A stretch of 64,000 nucleotides of DNA from Edaphochlamys debaryana. Taxonomy: Eukaryota > Chlorophyta > Chlorophyceae > Chlamydomonadales. Shown piece after piece: positions 21,632 through 31,762 of this stretch. Where the stretch lies: the NCBI GenBank assembly GCA_016858145.1, contig JAEHOE010000211.1, positions 62,001 through 126,000 of the forward strand, in the 5' to 3' direction. Positions within the stretch are counted from its first letter, which is position 1. Every line of letters begins with the position of its first letter. The notes beneath the pieces are model-generated. The model was not told where the DNA came from. It did not search any database and worked only from the letters and a program-made list of their open reading frames with translations. A program made the translations under genes and the position numbers.

Positions 21632-22669
21632 GCCTTGCAGATTGGAGTTAGAGCGCGGGTGCGGTTGCTGGGGGCTAACACTTGAGCGCTCAGGGGGGCC
21701 GCGAGGCGGGGTTTGGCATGCGGCCACCGTCCAAAGGCCGCAGCGTCACCCGAAGCGGCCGGGGGAGACGGTCCCTGGCGAACAGGCCCTCCCCCTCGAC
21801 CGCACCGTCGATCACACAGGCTGATGAGGGTGGGCTAGCGTCCAGGTGGCGGATAGTGAAAGGGTTTGAGTTACATGCGTTGACCCAACCCGAACGCTCC
21901 GCTAGGGCCGGAGCTGAGGTCACGCAAGCGAAACATGTTGAATTCGCGGGAGGCTACAGAATTTCCGGTCACTCTACCGGTATCATCCGCTCCCTGTACT
22001 TCCCACATTCAAATCCGCCCGAATCACAGCCCAGACCCATCCTATCCTCGCATCACTCATTTGTGGACGTATGTCATGTACGTCGCATAGAATCTGGCCT
22101 GCAGTTCATCTGCACCCTTGACTGCAATTGCAATCTCAACCCTGTCAATCCCCGCTCACGTTTGTCACAGTCACCCCTGGTGGTCAGCCCCCCCTGCCCA
22201 TCGAGCCTCTCCTCTCTCGCATCCGAATATCCAGACCAGAAAGGCGCTGGCGATACCGAGGCAGTTGAAGCGGCGAGTCAGCGGACTTCAATACGATAGG
22301 CTATTGTGTGCACGAGACTGTGCAGTGCTCGGTCTGCAACGGAAGCAGCTCACAGGTTCATCAGTACAACCGCGCAAGGTAAAACACGCGGGATAGCAGC
22401 ATCACACAAAGCAGAGATAGATCAACGTAAAGCGATCCACGCATCGACAGTTCACACACACGCACATCGAGTCGATGCTCGAGCAACCTGCCTTCAGCAA
22501 GGCTTCCTCCGGTCACACACGAATAGGAAACGCCGTCCTGTTTCCTGTTTTCTCCAGGCAGCCGCCCTCAGCTTCGACGCCTGCAGGTCTTGGCATACCC
22601 TTCCTCCCGAAGCACCCTGCTCCTGCGCTCCCACAGTCTCTTCTGTACTTCCGTCCCAGCCCCAGCGCC
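21632..22669. other. 3' flank of ABCG copy A and upstream region of the BTB gene
   Basis: About 1 kb without a gene. On the minus strand it runs from the stop of the ABCG gene at 22670 to the BTB start at 21631. TTACA at 21871-21875 is the only TGTAA for the minus strand that I see here, which would leave about 240 bp as BTB promoter and 5' UTR. Confidence 0.45.
21871..21875 (-). promoter_or_regulatory. candidate TGTAA polyadenylation signal of ABCG copy A
   Basis: TTACA on the plus strand reads TGTAA on the minus strand, about 800 nt downstream of the ABCG stop codon. The motif is the algal polyadenylation consensus, and the distance fits the long 3' UTRs usual in these algae. Confidence 0.4.
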
Positions 22670-25600
22670 TTAGCGGGAGCTGTACTTCTTGAACTGCGGA
22701 GGATTGGAGGGGTGGGCACAAGAAGGGTAGTGTGGTGTGAGTGTCCAGACCAACCAACCCCTTGCTCCCCGTCCACCCTTGGCCACTCCTCCCTCCCCTC
22801 TCTCTTCCCCCCCTCCCTCCCACTCCCTCCCCTTGCCCCCCCACCCTCGCCCTCCCTCCCACCTGCATGGTGACGAGCGCCAGCAGGAAGAATACTATAA
22901 AGAACAGCGACAGGTAGCCCATGTAGGTCCACTTGTCAATCTCGCCAAGCGAGTAGTAGTTGAGAACGGTGGTGCCTGGGGGATGTGGGGCGGAGGGCGG
23001 GGGCGTGTCAGGCAGGGCGCCGCAGAGTGCTGCAGGACAGGCGCGCTGGCAGCCTCCTCTTGGCAGTGCTACAGCGCATTAGCGAGCCTCTATCAATTAT
23101 GCGACTCACCCATCCACTCGACGTTGCGCTCGCCCTCAAATTGGTTGACCATCACCGAGCCCCAGCTGTAGCGCAGGAAGTCAATGTAGCTGTACCACTT
23201 CCACCACGGAGGGATCTCCGTGAAGCGGAACAGGAAACCACCTGTTTGGCCGAGCGGTAACCGGGCAACAAGTGAGCACAGGAGCCGACCCTGCTCACAG
23301 CCCATAGTTTCACTCACCCTTGGCGCTGCCCGCTACCCGCCACCCGCTGACTACCAATCACCACCCCCCGTGCTCCACCACGAGCCTGTCGTAAGCCTGT
23401 CCCGCCGCCCTCGCCCGCTGCCTCACCGAAGAAGAGCAGCGTGACGACGTAGGTGGGCAGCAGCGCGTTGGCGACGTCGAGGTTGGGCGAGATGGCGGCG
23501 ATGAAGTAGGCCAGCACGATGCCGTTGGAGAGCGTAATCCAGTAGATGAGCCAAAACACAACCCACTGGCCCTGCAGCTTGATGCCTGCAGTGGACACAA
23601 CCAGGGAATCAGCGAGGTCCAGGAGCAGCGCCAGGGCCTGAGCGTACACGACCGGTGGCAAAGAGACCACGCAAGCACATATCCCAAAAGCCACATGCAG
23701 GGAGAGGGGGACGCAATAGCTGAGGGCGGGAAGGCCTACCGTAGAAGACGAAGGCTGACACTCCCAGAGAGCACAGGCCGGCCAACACCAGCTCATCCAC
23801 CATCTTTGCCAGCAGGTAGGTAATGACGAGGTAGAGGCCGTCGGAGCGTTCACGTGTGAACAGGCCGCGCTCTGCGGAGGTGGCGAGGCGAGAGGCCAGG
23901 GCGCGCGGAAGACAGGTGAGGGGGCATGGACAGAGGCGTTGCGCCTTCAGCGAGGTGTATGGCTGCCATGGGCATACAGCCCGTTGAGGCTGTTGACTGG
24001 GAGCCGGTAGCTTGATTGTGCACCCAATCTCGTAAACGTCAATACAGGTAATGCCGGCTGCTCACCGAGCACGAGGGCCGGCACGTAGGCGGCGGCGCCG
24101 AAGGCGGGCAGCGTGCACCACATGAAGAGCACGGCGGCAATGTTGATGATGTTGTCGGGGACCAGGTCGTCTCCGATGTTGAGGTACAGGGTCATGATCA
24201 GCAGGCTGCGAGGAAGGAGGGCAGGGTGGGAGAAAGCGGGACATCAGGGCCGGCAGCGGGGGCGAGGCCTGGGCGGCACCGGGTGAGCCCGGTGAGGCCA
24301 GGGGGTTCCACAAGTGCCGCGTGGGCTGCGAGCCCGTGCCGTGCTCTGCAAGCTGCGCTCAGGCAGCAAACAGGCTCCGCGGTCCGCACGCACAGCACGG
24401 CGCCAGAAAAGCGAGGCCGGGGCAAGAACGGCTGTATCTGCGCTCACCCGATGAAGATCTTGTCGCCGATGCGGGGGCCCAGGAAGGCGCCGTCCTGGAA
24501 GTTCTTGGTCGTGCGGTACTGCGGGTGGAGATGAGGGGAGCGAAGGCGGACCACAGAGGGCACGTAGTCAGCAATCACCCCCCGTAGACACTGTAGGCCC
24601 CGTGCAAGCAAGTTACCCTACGCCGCCCACCCCCTCCCTGCCCCCCGCCTCCCTCTCACCCAACACCCCCTCCCCCACCTTGATAAGCGTCTTGAGCCCC
24701 CACCACCAGGGCGTCACCGTGGCGCTGCGCACCGCCAGCTCCTTCTGGATGTGCTCGGGGAGCACGTCAGCACTCTCAGACAGGTAAGAGTCGATCTTGG
24801 CCAGGTTCTCCTTGCACAGGGCAGAGCTGCGCAAGGGGGGCGGCAGGGCGGTGCGTGTGTAAGTCCGTGCCAAGATCTGAGGCCCGAGCCTCGAAAGGCC
24901 AAGCAGAGGCCAAGCCATCAGCGACCTCTCGCCAACGTTTGTGACCTCCGCTTTCTCAGTTATCTTACTTAGAGTAGTGGTCCGCGAAGTCATCGGACTT
25001 GCCCTTGATGTCCGCCTCCGTCACCAGGTCCACCCTGAGAGACAGAGCGGCGGTTGATGATTATTACTGCGTTGGACACGTGTGTGTGTGCAGCCCAGGC
25101 GCCTGCCGTATGCTTCGCCATGTATAGCCCTGCTCATTTGCGTAGAACTCACAGGTACTCCGCATCGTTGTAGCCGGGCAGGTACTCCTTGATGTTGGGG
25201 CAGGCCGAGCGGGCGAACTCAATCGCGCTGTGGCCTGGACGGTGAAGGTAAAGAAGAAAGCGTCGGCACACACAAGATTTGATGCCATGCTCAGCAAGAG
25301 CACAAAGCCAGCATCTCCTTCAGGGACATGCCCCGGAGCTGCACTTCCTCCGCTCCCCGGCACCCCCGTCGTTTGGCACCCCTGCCCCCGGCCGCCCCCG
25401 GGGCTCACCCCGCGGCCCGAAGTACACGACCCGCCCCTTGACCAGCATGATGAGCGAGTCGAAGAGCGAGAAGCAGTAGCTGGTGGGCGAGTGGATGGTG
25501 GCGCAGATGGTCACCCCGCTGCCCGCCAGCTCCTTGACCACGGTCATGACCTCGTTCGCCGTGAACGAGTCAAGGCCCGAGGTGGGCTCGTCCAGGAACA

Positions 25601-27113
25601 GCACGCGCGGGTTAGTGATGAGCGCGATACCTGGGGGGGCCAGAGGAGATGCGGGGTGGGTGCGTGTTGGCACGAGGGGTGCGGGGTCGTGCGCAACGCA
25701 CCCCTGACCGCAAGCCGTGCGCCACCCTGCGTGAAGCCCGCACCCGGTGCGCCCCTCACCGATGTTGGTGCGCTTGGCCTGGCCGCCACTGATGCCCTTG
25801 GCCATTGCATTGCCGATCTGGGTCGGGGGGTGGCGTGGGCGGGTGGAGGAGCGGCGCGGCAGTCGCCAACCGATGGTAACGCCCCCCTCAGTCCTCCAGG
25901 CCTAGCCCCGCTCCTCATCCCCACCCCACTCCCCCTGCCCTCACCATGACGTCCCTGCACCTCTCAAGCTGCAGCGTCTTGAGCAGGTCCTCCACCGCGA
26001 CCCGCTTCTCGTCCAGAGGCTCCCGCATCGGCCGCTTCAGCTCGGCCGTGTACAGGAGCATCTCGTACACCGTCAGCGTGGGGATGAGCGTGTCAAACTG
26101 CTCCACGTAGCCTGGGAGCGGAGGGGGGAGAGGGGTGTGTTTGGTGCGTGCTGCCAGTGGGGCGCATGCGAGGGCCTCAGGGCCCACAGAAAGCAAGGCA
26201 CACTCGACCCAAAACCACTGGCTGGGCCGTTTTGCGGCACTGCAAGTGCAGACCCCTGCCCCAAGCCTGCGCCCACCCGTGTAGCGGCGCAGGAACTGCG
26301 GGGTGGGCTTCTGCCCGGCGAAGGCGATGGTGCCCTCCGTAACGCCCGCGTTCTTGCGGCCCGCCAGCACATCCAGCAGGGTGGTCTTGCCGGAGCCGGA
26401 CGGACCCATCTGTGGGGCGAAAGCGCGAGAGCAGAGGCGCCAGGCGAGGGGTTGCAGTGAGGCTTTGCCTGGTGCCGGTAGGGGCAGGTCAGACTGTGTT
26501 CACAGGAGGCCCCCGCGCATGAGTGCAGGGAACAGGGGACGGCCCGTGGCTGGCCTCACCAGTGCGGCCATCTGGTGTGCCTCGAACACGCCCGCCACCT
26601 TCTTGAGCAGGTAGGCCCGCTCGCCCTTCTGCGTGTTGGAGGGGACATGGTAGTCCAGGTCCTGGGGGGGGGGTCGGGGAAGGGGAAAAGGTAGGGGCAA
26701 GCTGAGTCGCCCAGGCCAGCGTCCAGCTTCCGACAGCGGTTGACTCAATCGATAGACCCGTGCACCGTGGCCACGAGAGCCAGCACCGTGAGCTGCAAAC
26801 AGAAGCTGTTAATGAGCCAGGCGGCGCGAGCCACTCGTTTGTCACGGGGCATGCACGGTAGCTGGGAGCCTGCCAGCGCACAACGCATTCTGTTGCGTTT
26901 CCAGGCCCCTGGGCGCCCACACAGGGAGTGCAGGGCCGCAATCGCCTCTCTGGCCTTAAGAATGGTCAACCTGAAGAAGAGTCGACTTGCCTTGAAGATA
27001 ATGCGCATGCCGCTGGGTGCGAAGGACTTCTCCTTGCGGTAAGCATGGCTGGAAGGGTCCGCGTCCACGGAGGCCGTCACAGCGACGCCCGACTCAACGT
27101 CTAGGGCGCCCAT
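22670..27113 (-). CDS. ABCG-family half-transporter, copy A (16 exons)
   Basis: Exons 5' to 3' on the minus strand: 27113-26991, 26661-26560, 26409-26277, 26111-25945, 25817-25760, 25630-25409, 25234-25153, 25034-24969, 24826-24679, 24518-24448, 24205-24066, 23871-23740, 23585-23427, 23241-23110, 22975-22863, 22693-22670 (TAA). The product is about 623 residues, the normal size of a WBC/ABCG half-transporter. An N-terminal ATPase carries Walker A ([18 protein letters not shown]), signature ISGGQAKR, Walker B ([12 protein letters not shown]) and H-loop ATIHSPT. A linker and a C-terminal domain of about six hydrophobic segments follow, ending FKKYSSR. ABCG half-transporters dimerise and export lipids, sterols or other hydrophobic compounds; the substrate is unknown here. 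Exon lengths match copy B exactly except exon 1, which has four extra codons. Intron 1 has a GC donor. Confidence 0.95.
26662..26990 (-). other. GC-AG first intron of ABCG copy A
   Basis: After the codons for MRIIFK the minus strand reads AAG then GCAAGT, a GC donor in its optimal context; the acceptor is a CAG before the GACCTGGAC of exon 2. No GT donor keeps frame nearby. Copy B has a GC donor (GCGAGT) at the same place. Confidence 0.8.
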
Positions 27114-27226
27114 TCTGCGCGGAGCCCTGGGCTCCTAGCTCAATTGGCGTGCAGTATACGGAGCCGAAGCTGAGCTGAAGGCTTGAAACGGCGAGCGCTC
27201 AGGCCCTTCCCGCAGCCGAGCGCGTT
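27114..27226. other. 5' flank of ABCG copy A
   Basis: This is the only unique sequence between the ATG of copy A and the start of the direct repeat at 27227, so the promoter of copy A must extend into that repeat. It does not resemble the flank of copy B. No clear TATA box. Confidence 0.4.
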
Positions 27227-28650
27227 GTCGCCGGCTTGCAAGCAATGTGGACCACGACTACCGCCGCGCTTACTGTATGCGCACCAGTGTGTGCGCTACG
27301 CAGTATGTAGGGCAAGCGCAAGGCCCAGCGGCGTCTTAGCGCGAGCAATTTTCTGCTGGGGCTATTTCTTGCCCATTACGTGGGACGAGCGCGTTTATGA
27401 CGCGCGGCAATGACACAGGCAGCACTTTAGGCGGCAAACGCACCAGCCGCCAGTCGCTCCTGATGCAACGAACCCACCTCTTTCATCTATGCCTGGGCCT
27501 TTTGGCTAAGCTGGCTCCGACGCAACCGGCATTCTGGCGCCATCTCCCATGCCGCCCGCCCCCCGACTCGTGGCCCAACAGCACCTGTGCCACTCCCCCT
27601 GGACCCGGCATTTCCCCCCAGTCCCTTGCCCGGCGCTCTCGGGCCCCGCCCTACTCCCCTGTCCCCTCCCGTGCTCTGTGAGCGCGTTTGTGGCGCATGC
27701 CCAAGGCAAGGGAGGGAAAGGTCCCGCAGGGCCTCTAGCCTTTTCAGTACGTTCGGGTTAGGGGCCTCGAGGGGCCTCGCTCGGCACCTGGGGCAGGCAA
27801 GGGCCACGGCCCATGGCCCCATGGCACGCACGCATCAGACAAACTCCCTGGACGTCTGGGATCCTGAGTGCAACATCCCCGTCCCCGCAGCACAGTGCTT
27901 GTGCAAGACGGCGCACCAAGCGAGGCGCAGGCAGGCGCTGAGAAGGCTCAGTGCTTGACTGCCTCCTTCGGCTGCTTCAGGCACTCAGGCAGGCGTTCGG
28001 GTGAGTCCCCCACGTACCCCGCTTCCCCCCAACCGGGAGGGCAGCCGTCCCACTTTGCTGCCGCCTGCCTCAAATCGCGTCTGGTCGCTTCGACTCCTAC
28101 TGCCCCGTGGGAGACAAGGCAGTTACCTACAGCCGTCTTTCGGGTTGGGGGCCCTGCGGCTGGGCCCTGTGTGTACCAGGGTGGACCCGTCGTGGCCTAG
28201 AGCGGACACCTCCCCACCTAACGCCATATGTGGCGCCGTTCCCTGTGCGCTTTGCTCGGGCCTCGGCAAGCTCGAGCCACGCGGAGTAGCAATGCGCGCT
28301 GGGCTGAGCGAGCGAGCGGGCGTTACGCCAAGCGACGCCATGCTGTGGCATGCCACTTCAGAAGTGAACAGGGGATGCACCATAGGCCGTTCAGCATATA
28401 GAAACACCTGCGGTGTACCGACCGCGCAGGGGGACAGGACGAAAGCACTGCCGGTCATGCGCGGCCTGACCCAAGCCCGACCCGGTCATCCTGGCGATTG
28501 GCAGGTAATCAAGGCCCTCGACCCCAGGTTGTGGGCGCAACCGCCATCGCCAGCGCTGAACTGGCCAGCGCTGTGCTACTTAATGAACAAACTGAGCACA
28601 CGGCACATAGCAAGCATGCAGTAGTGCAGCGGCGTGCGGACGTTGGGCAC
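27227..28650. repeat. direct repeat R1 (about 1.4 kb)
   Basis: Matches 29605-31637 in the same orientation at very high identity. The main differences are a block of about 150 bp present only in the second copy (29640-29788) and the MITE at 30223-30690. R1 lies directly upstream of ABCG copy A, in reverse orientation relative to that gene. No terminal TG/CA, polymerase-like frame or other sign of an LTR was found. Open frames of about 200 codons are shared with R2 but have no recognisable content. Confidence 0.85.
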
Positions 28651-29604
28651 TGTGTGCGCCATGACAGACGGGACAAGTCCCCGCCCCACCTCCAAACCGG
28701 GCAGCCATGCTCTCTAACTAGCACAGCAGCAGACAGCAAGGCCAAGTTCTGTGACAGTTGTATGTCTAGATGCGTGCGTGTGCGGGCAAGTTGGGGCGGC
28801 CCGCTTAACCCCTAAAGTTACTCTTGGGCACTGGCGTGAGAGGTGTGGGTGTGCGTAGTTGCAGCTGGACGGACAGTAAAGTTGGCGTGTCGTCAATGGA
28901 TACGGTAGATGTAAAGGGTGAAGCAGGGCGAGCGGAGTGTTACAAAAGTAGCCTCTAGTTTACCTAGAGGCGTTTCTGGGACGGAGCGAGCCCCGCGCCC
29001 ACCCCCAAGGCGATGGCAAGGGTGTGGGCAGGGGGGGTAGACGCACTTTCCAGCCAGGCCTATCCCTCAGGTTGCCCGGCCGCCACCTGAGGCCACTTAA
29101 CCCCACCCGCCTCCACCCGCCGCCACCTAACGCCACCTGACGCCTCCTGGCACTTCCCTCCTCCAGCTTGTACTCTCAATTCATGGAGCAGATGACACCA
29201 TCGCCGTTGTGAATGTTGCCTCGCTCGGTGCTGGAGGCTTGGCTGAGTGGCTGGGCGCCGCTCTGCCTGCGCCGCCCTGCCCTCTGCCCTCTGCCGCAGC
29301 TTGGCCGCACAAGATCTGCCCGCTCTGATTCCGCCTGTCCAGCATCTTTTAGATGTATTGAAGGGTTTAGAAGGCTTAGGAAGTGCGGGAAAGCGGTGGG
29401 GCGAGAGCTGGGCGCTCTGGGAGAGGCGGTGACTCTGGCAGCCTCCCCTACCATCCCATAGCCAACGCGAGCGGAGGCTCTCCGCAGCACCCGGGGTGCT
29501 GCGCACGCAGGGGCGGTGGCAGTGGCAGCAGGAGGAGGCTGAGGCGTGGGCTGAAGCGCAGCGTGAGCGGGGGATTAGCACTGGGGGGCCTAGCTGCTGG
29601 TGTG
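28651..29604. other. spacer between the direct repeats
   Basis: About 950 bp without a recognisable gene. It holds a small hairpin at 28951-28971 (GCCTCTAG, loop TTTAC, CTAGAGGC) and a run of degenerate CCGCCACCTAA/GCCACCTGA units at about 29080-29150. Confidence 0.5.
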
Positions 29605-31637
29605 GTCGCCGGCTTGAAAGCAATGTGAACCAGGTCTTCGAGGTAGGCCGCCATGGCCGCTGACTGGTTGCGCTTTGTGAGTGCGCTGTGCAGTATATGG
29701 GGCAACCGCACGGCCGAGGCCGCCCAGCGTCCTAGGGCCGCCTGCCCCTGGCCGCCCCATGCTGTGCCTGCTGGCTCCATTGAACACGCCGCCGCGCTTA
29801 CTGTATGCGCACCAGTGTGTGCGCTACGCAGTATGTAGGGCAAGCGCAAGGCCCAGCGGCGTCTTAGCGCGAGCAATTTTCTGCTGGGGCTATTTCTTGC
29901 CCATTACGTGGGACGAGCGCGTTTATGACGCGCGGCAATGACACAGGGAGCACTTTAGGCGGCAAACGCACCAGCCGCCAGTCGCTCCTGATGCAACGAA
30001 CCCACCTCTTTCATCTATGCCTGGGCCTTTTGGCTAAGCTGGCTCCGACGCGACCGGCATTCTGGCGCCATCTCCCGTGCCGCCCGCCCCCCGACTCGTG
30101 GCCCAACAGCACCTGTGCCACTCCCCCTGGACCCGGCATTTCCCCCCGGTCCCTTGCCCGGCGCTCTCGGGCCCCTACTCCCCTCCCGTGCTCTGTAAGC
30201 GCGTTTGTGGCCCATGCCCCAGCAGTGTTGCTATCAAAGTTACAAAGTTACCGAAATGTTACGGGCGCTGGAACATTTCCGGCCGTTATGGCCGAAAAGT
30301 TCTGGCAGAGTGTAACATTTCTGCCCCAAAGGACGCAAAAGTTCTGCCCGCCACGGAACATTTTTTCTCCGCAAGGCCCCAATGTTCTGGCCAAGGGCCC
30401 GTGACTTGGCAGTGTGGGATGCTATGCGGGGTGTAGGAGGCCAAGCCAGGGCCTGCCAGGGGTGGGCAGCTGAGGTGACGGGGCGCAGGGGGGGCGGGAG
30501 GGGCAGGTGTGACCAGGGCCCCACCACCGCCGCATCGAAACTCTCTGGGGGTCAGCCGGAAGGTGTTCTGGCCGTAACATTTTAACCCCTAGCGGCGAGA
30601 AAGTTCTGTCCGCCACGTAACATTCTTGCCCAGCCGGCTAGGAAAGTTCTGGGATTTCAGAAACCTTCGCCACGGAAGATAGCAACACTGTGCCCCAGGC
30701 AAGGGAGGGAAAGGTCCCGCAGGGCCTCTAGCCTTTTCAGTACGTTCCGGTTAGGGGCCTCGCTCGGCACCTGGGGCAGGCAAGGGCCACGGCCCATGGC
30801 CCCATGGCACGCACGCATCAGACAAACTCCCTGGACGTCTCGGATCCTGAGTGCAACATCCCCGTCCCCGCAGCACAGTGCTTGTGCAAGACGGCGCACC
30901 AAGCGAGGCGCAGGCAGGCGCTGAGAAGGCTCAGTGCTTGACTGCCTCCTTCGGCTGCTTCACTCAGGCAGGCGTTCGGGTTAGTCCCCCACGTACCCCG
31001 CTTCCCCCCAACCGGGAGGGCAGCCGGGGCCGGGGCCCCACTTTGCTGCCGCCTGCCTCAAATCGCGTCTGGTCGCTTCGACTCCTACTGCCCCGTGGGA
31101 GACAAGGCAGTTACCTCCGGCCGTCTTTCGGGTTGGGGGCCCTGCGGCTGGGCCCTATGTGGACCAGGGTGGACCCGTCGTGGCCTAGAGCGGACACCTC
31201 TCCACCTAACGCCATATGTGGCGCCGTTCCCTGTGCGCTTTGCTCGGGCCTCGGCAAGCTCGAGCCACGCGGAGTAGCAATGCGCGCTGGGCTGAGCGAG
31301 CGAGCGGGCGTTACGCCAAGCGACGCCATGCTGTGGCATGCCACTTCAGAAGTGAACAGGGGATGCACCATAGGCCGTTCAGCATATAGAAACACCTGCG
31401 GTGTACCGACCGCGCAGGGGGACAGGACGAAAGCACTGCCGGTCATGCGCGGCCTGACCCGAGCCCGACCCGGTCATCCTGGCGATTGGCAGGTAATCAA
31501 GGCCCTCGACCCCAGGTTGTGGGCGCAACCGCCATCGCCAGCGCTGAACTGGCCAGCGCTGTGCTACTTAATGAACAAACTGAGCACACGGCACATAGCA
31601 AGCATGCAGTAGTGCAGCGGCGTGCGGACGTTGGGCA
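29605..31637. repeat. direct repeat R2, with MITE insertion
   Basis: Second copy of the repeat at 27227-28650. It is longer because of a block of about 150 bp at 29640-29788, part of which resembles the adjacent 29815-29870, and the 468-bp element at 30223-30690 with its duplicated target. It ends 125 bp before the ATG of ABCG copy B and so forms most of that gene's upstream region. Confidence 0.85.
30215..30698. mobile_element. non-autonomous hAT-type MITE with 8-bp target-site duplication
   Basis: The element spans 30223-30690 (468 bp). Its termini are perfect 13-bp inverted repeats (CAGTGTTGCTATC at the left, GATAGCAACACTG at the right). It is flanked by TGCCCCAG at 30215-30222 and 30691-30698. 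An 8-bp duplication with a CA(G)TG terminus is diagnostic of hAT transposons. R1 has the empty site (TGCCCAAG followed by GCAAGG) at about 27699. The interior is non-coding, with about six GTTCTG units in both orientations of context and several AACATT units, like subterminal transposase sites. No transposase frame is present, so movement would need a source elsewhere in the genome. Confidence 0.9.
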
Positions 31638-31762
31638 ATTCTCGCGGCCTGTCCGACCTCAAGCACCGAACTCGTTTACTGGGGGCCTCGACGAACACAA
31701 TACGAGTCACGCCCTCGGATAGGGGGAGCTCTGTGCGCTCCTCCAGCGCGGGGCTGGGCGCA
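31638..31762. other. 5' flank of ABCG copy B
   Basis: Unique sequence of 125 bp between repeat R2 and the ATG of copy B. It is open in the frame of exon 1 from a GTG or ATG upstream (31622), but the codon aligned with the start of copy A is CTG, so translation most likely starts at 31763. Confidence 0.4.

Noticed and set aside
20276..21685. Plus-strand frames of 217-469 codons opposite the BTB gene
   Set aside because: Arg/Pro/Ala-rich antisense frames with no motif. The minus strand encodes a clear BTB domain and NHL blades.
21632..21727. Upstream extension of the BTB protein to 21727
   Set aside because: The frame is open, but the first codon is GTG. The first ATG is at 21631.
27227..31637. 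R1 and R2 as LTRs of one retrotransposon
   Set aside because: The interior of about 950 bp has no gag/pol-like frame, no primer-binding site or polypurine tract is evident, and the repeat ends lack TG/CA.
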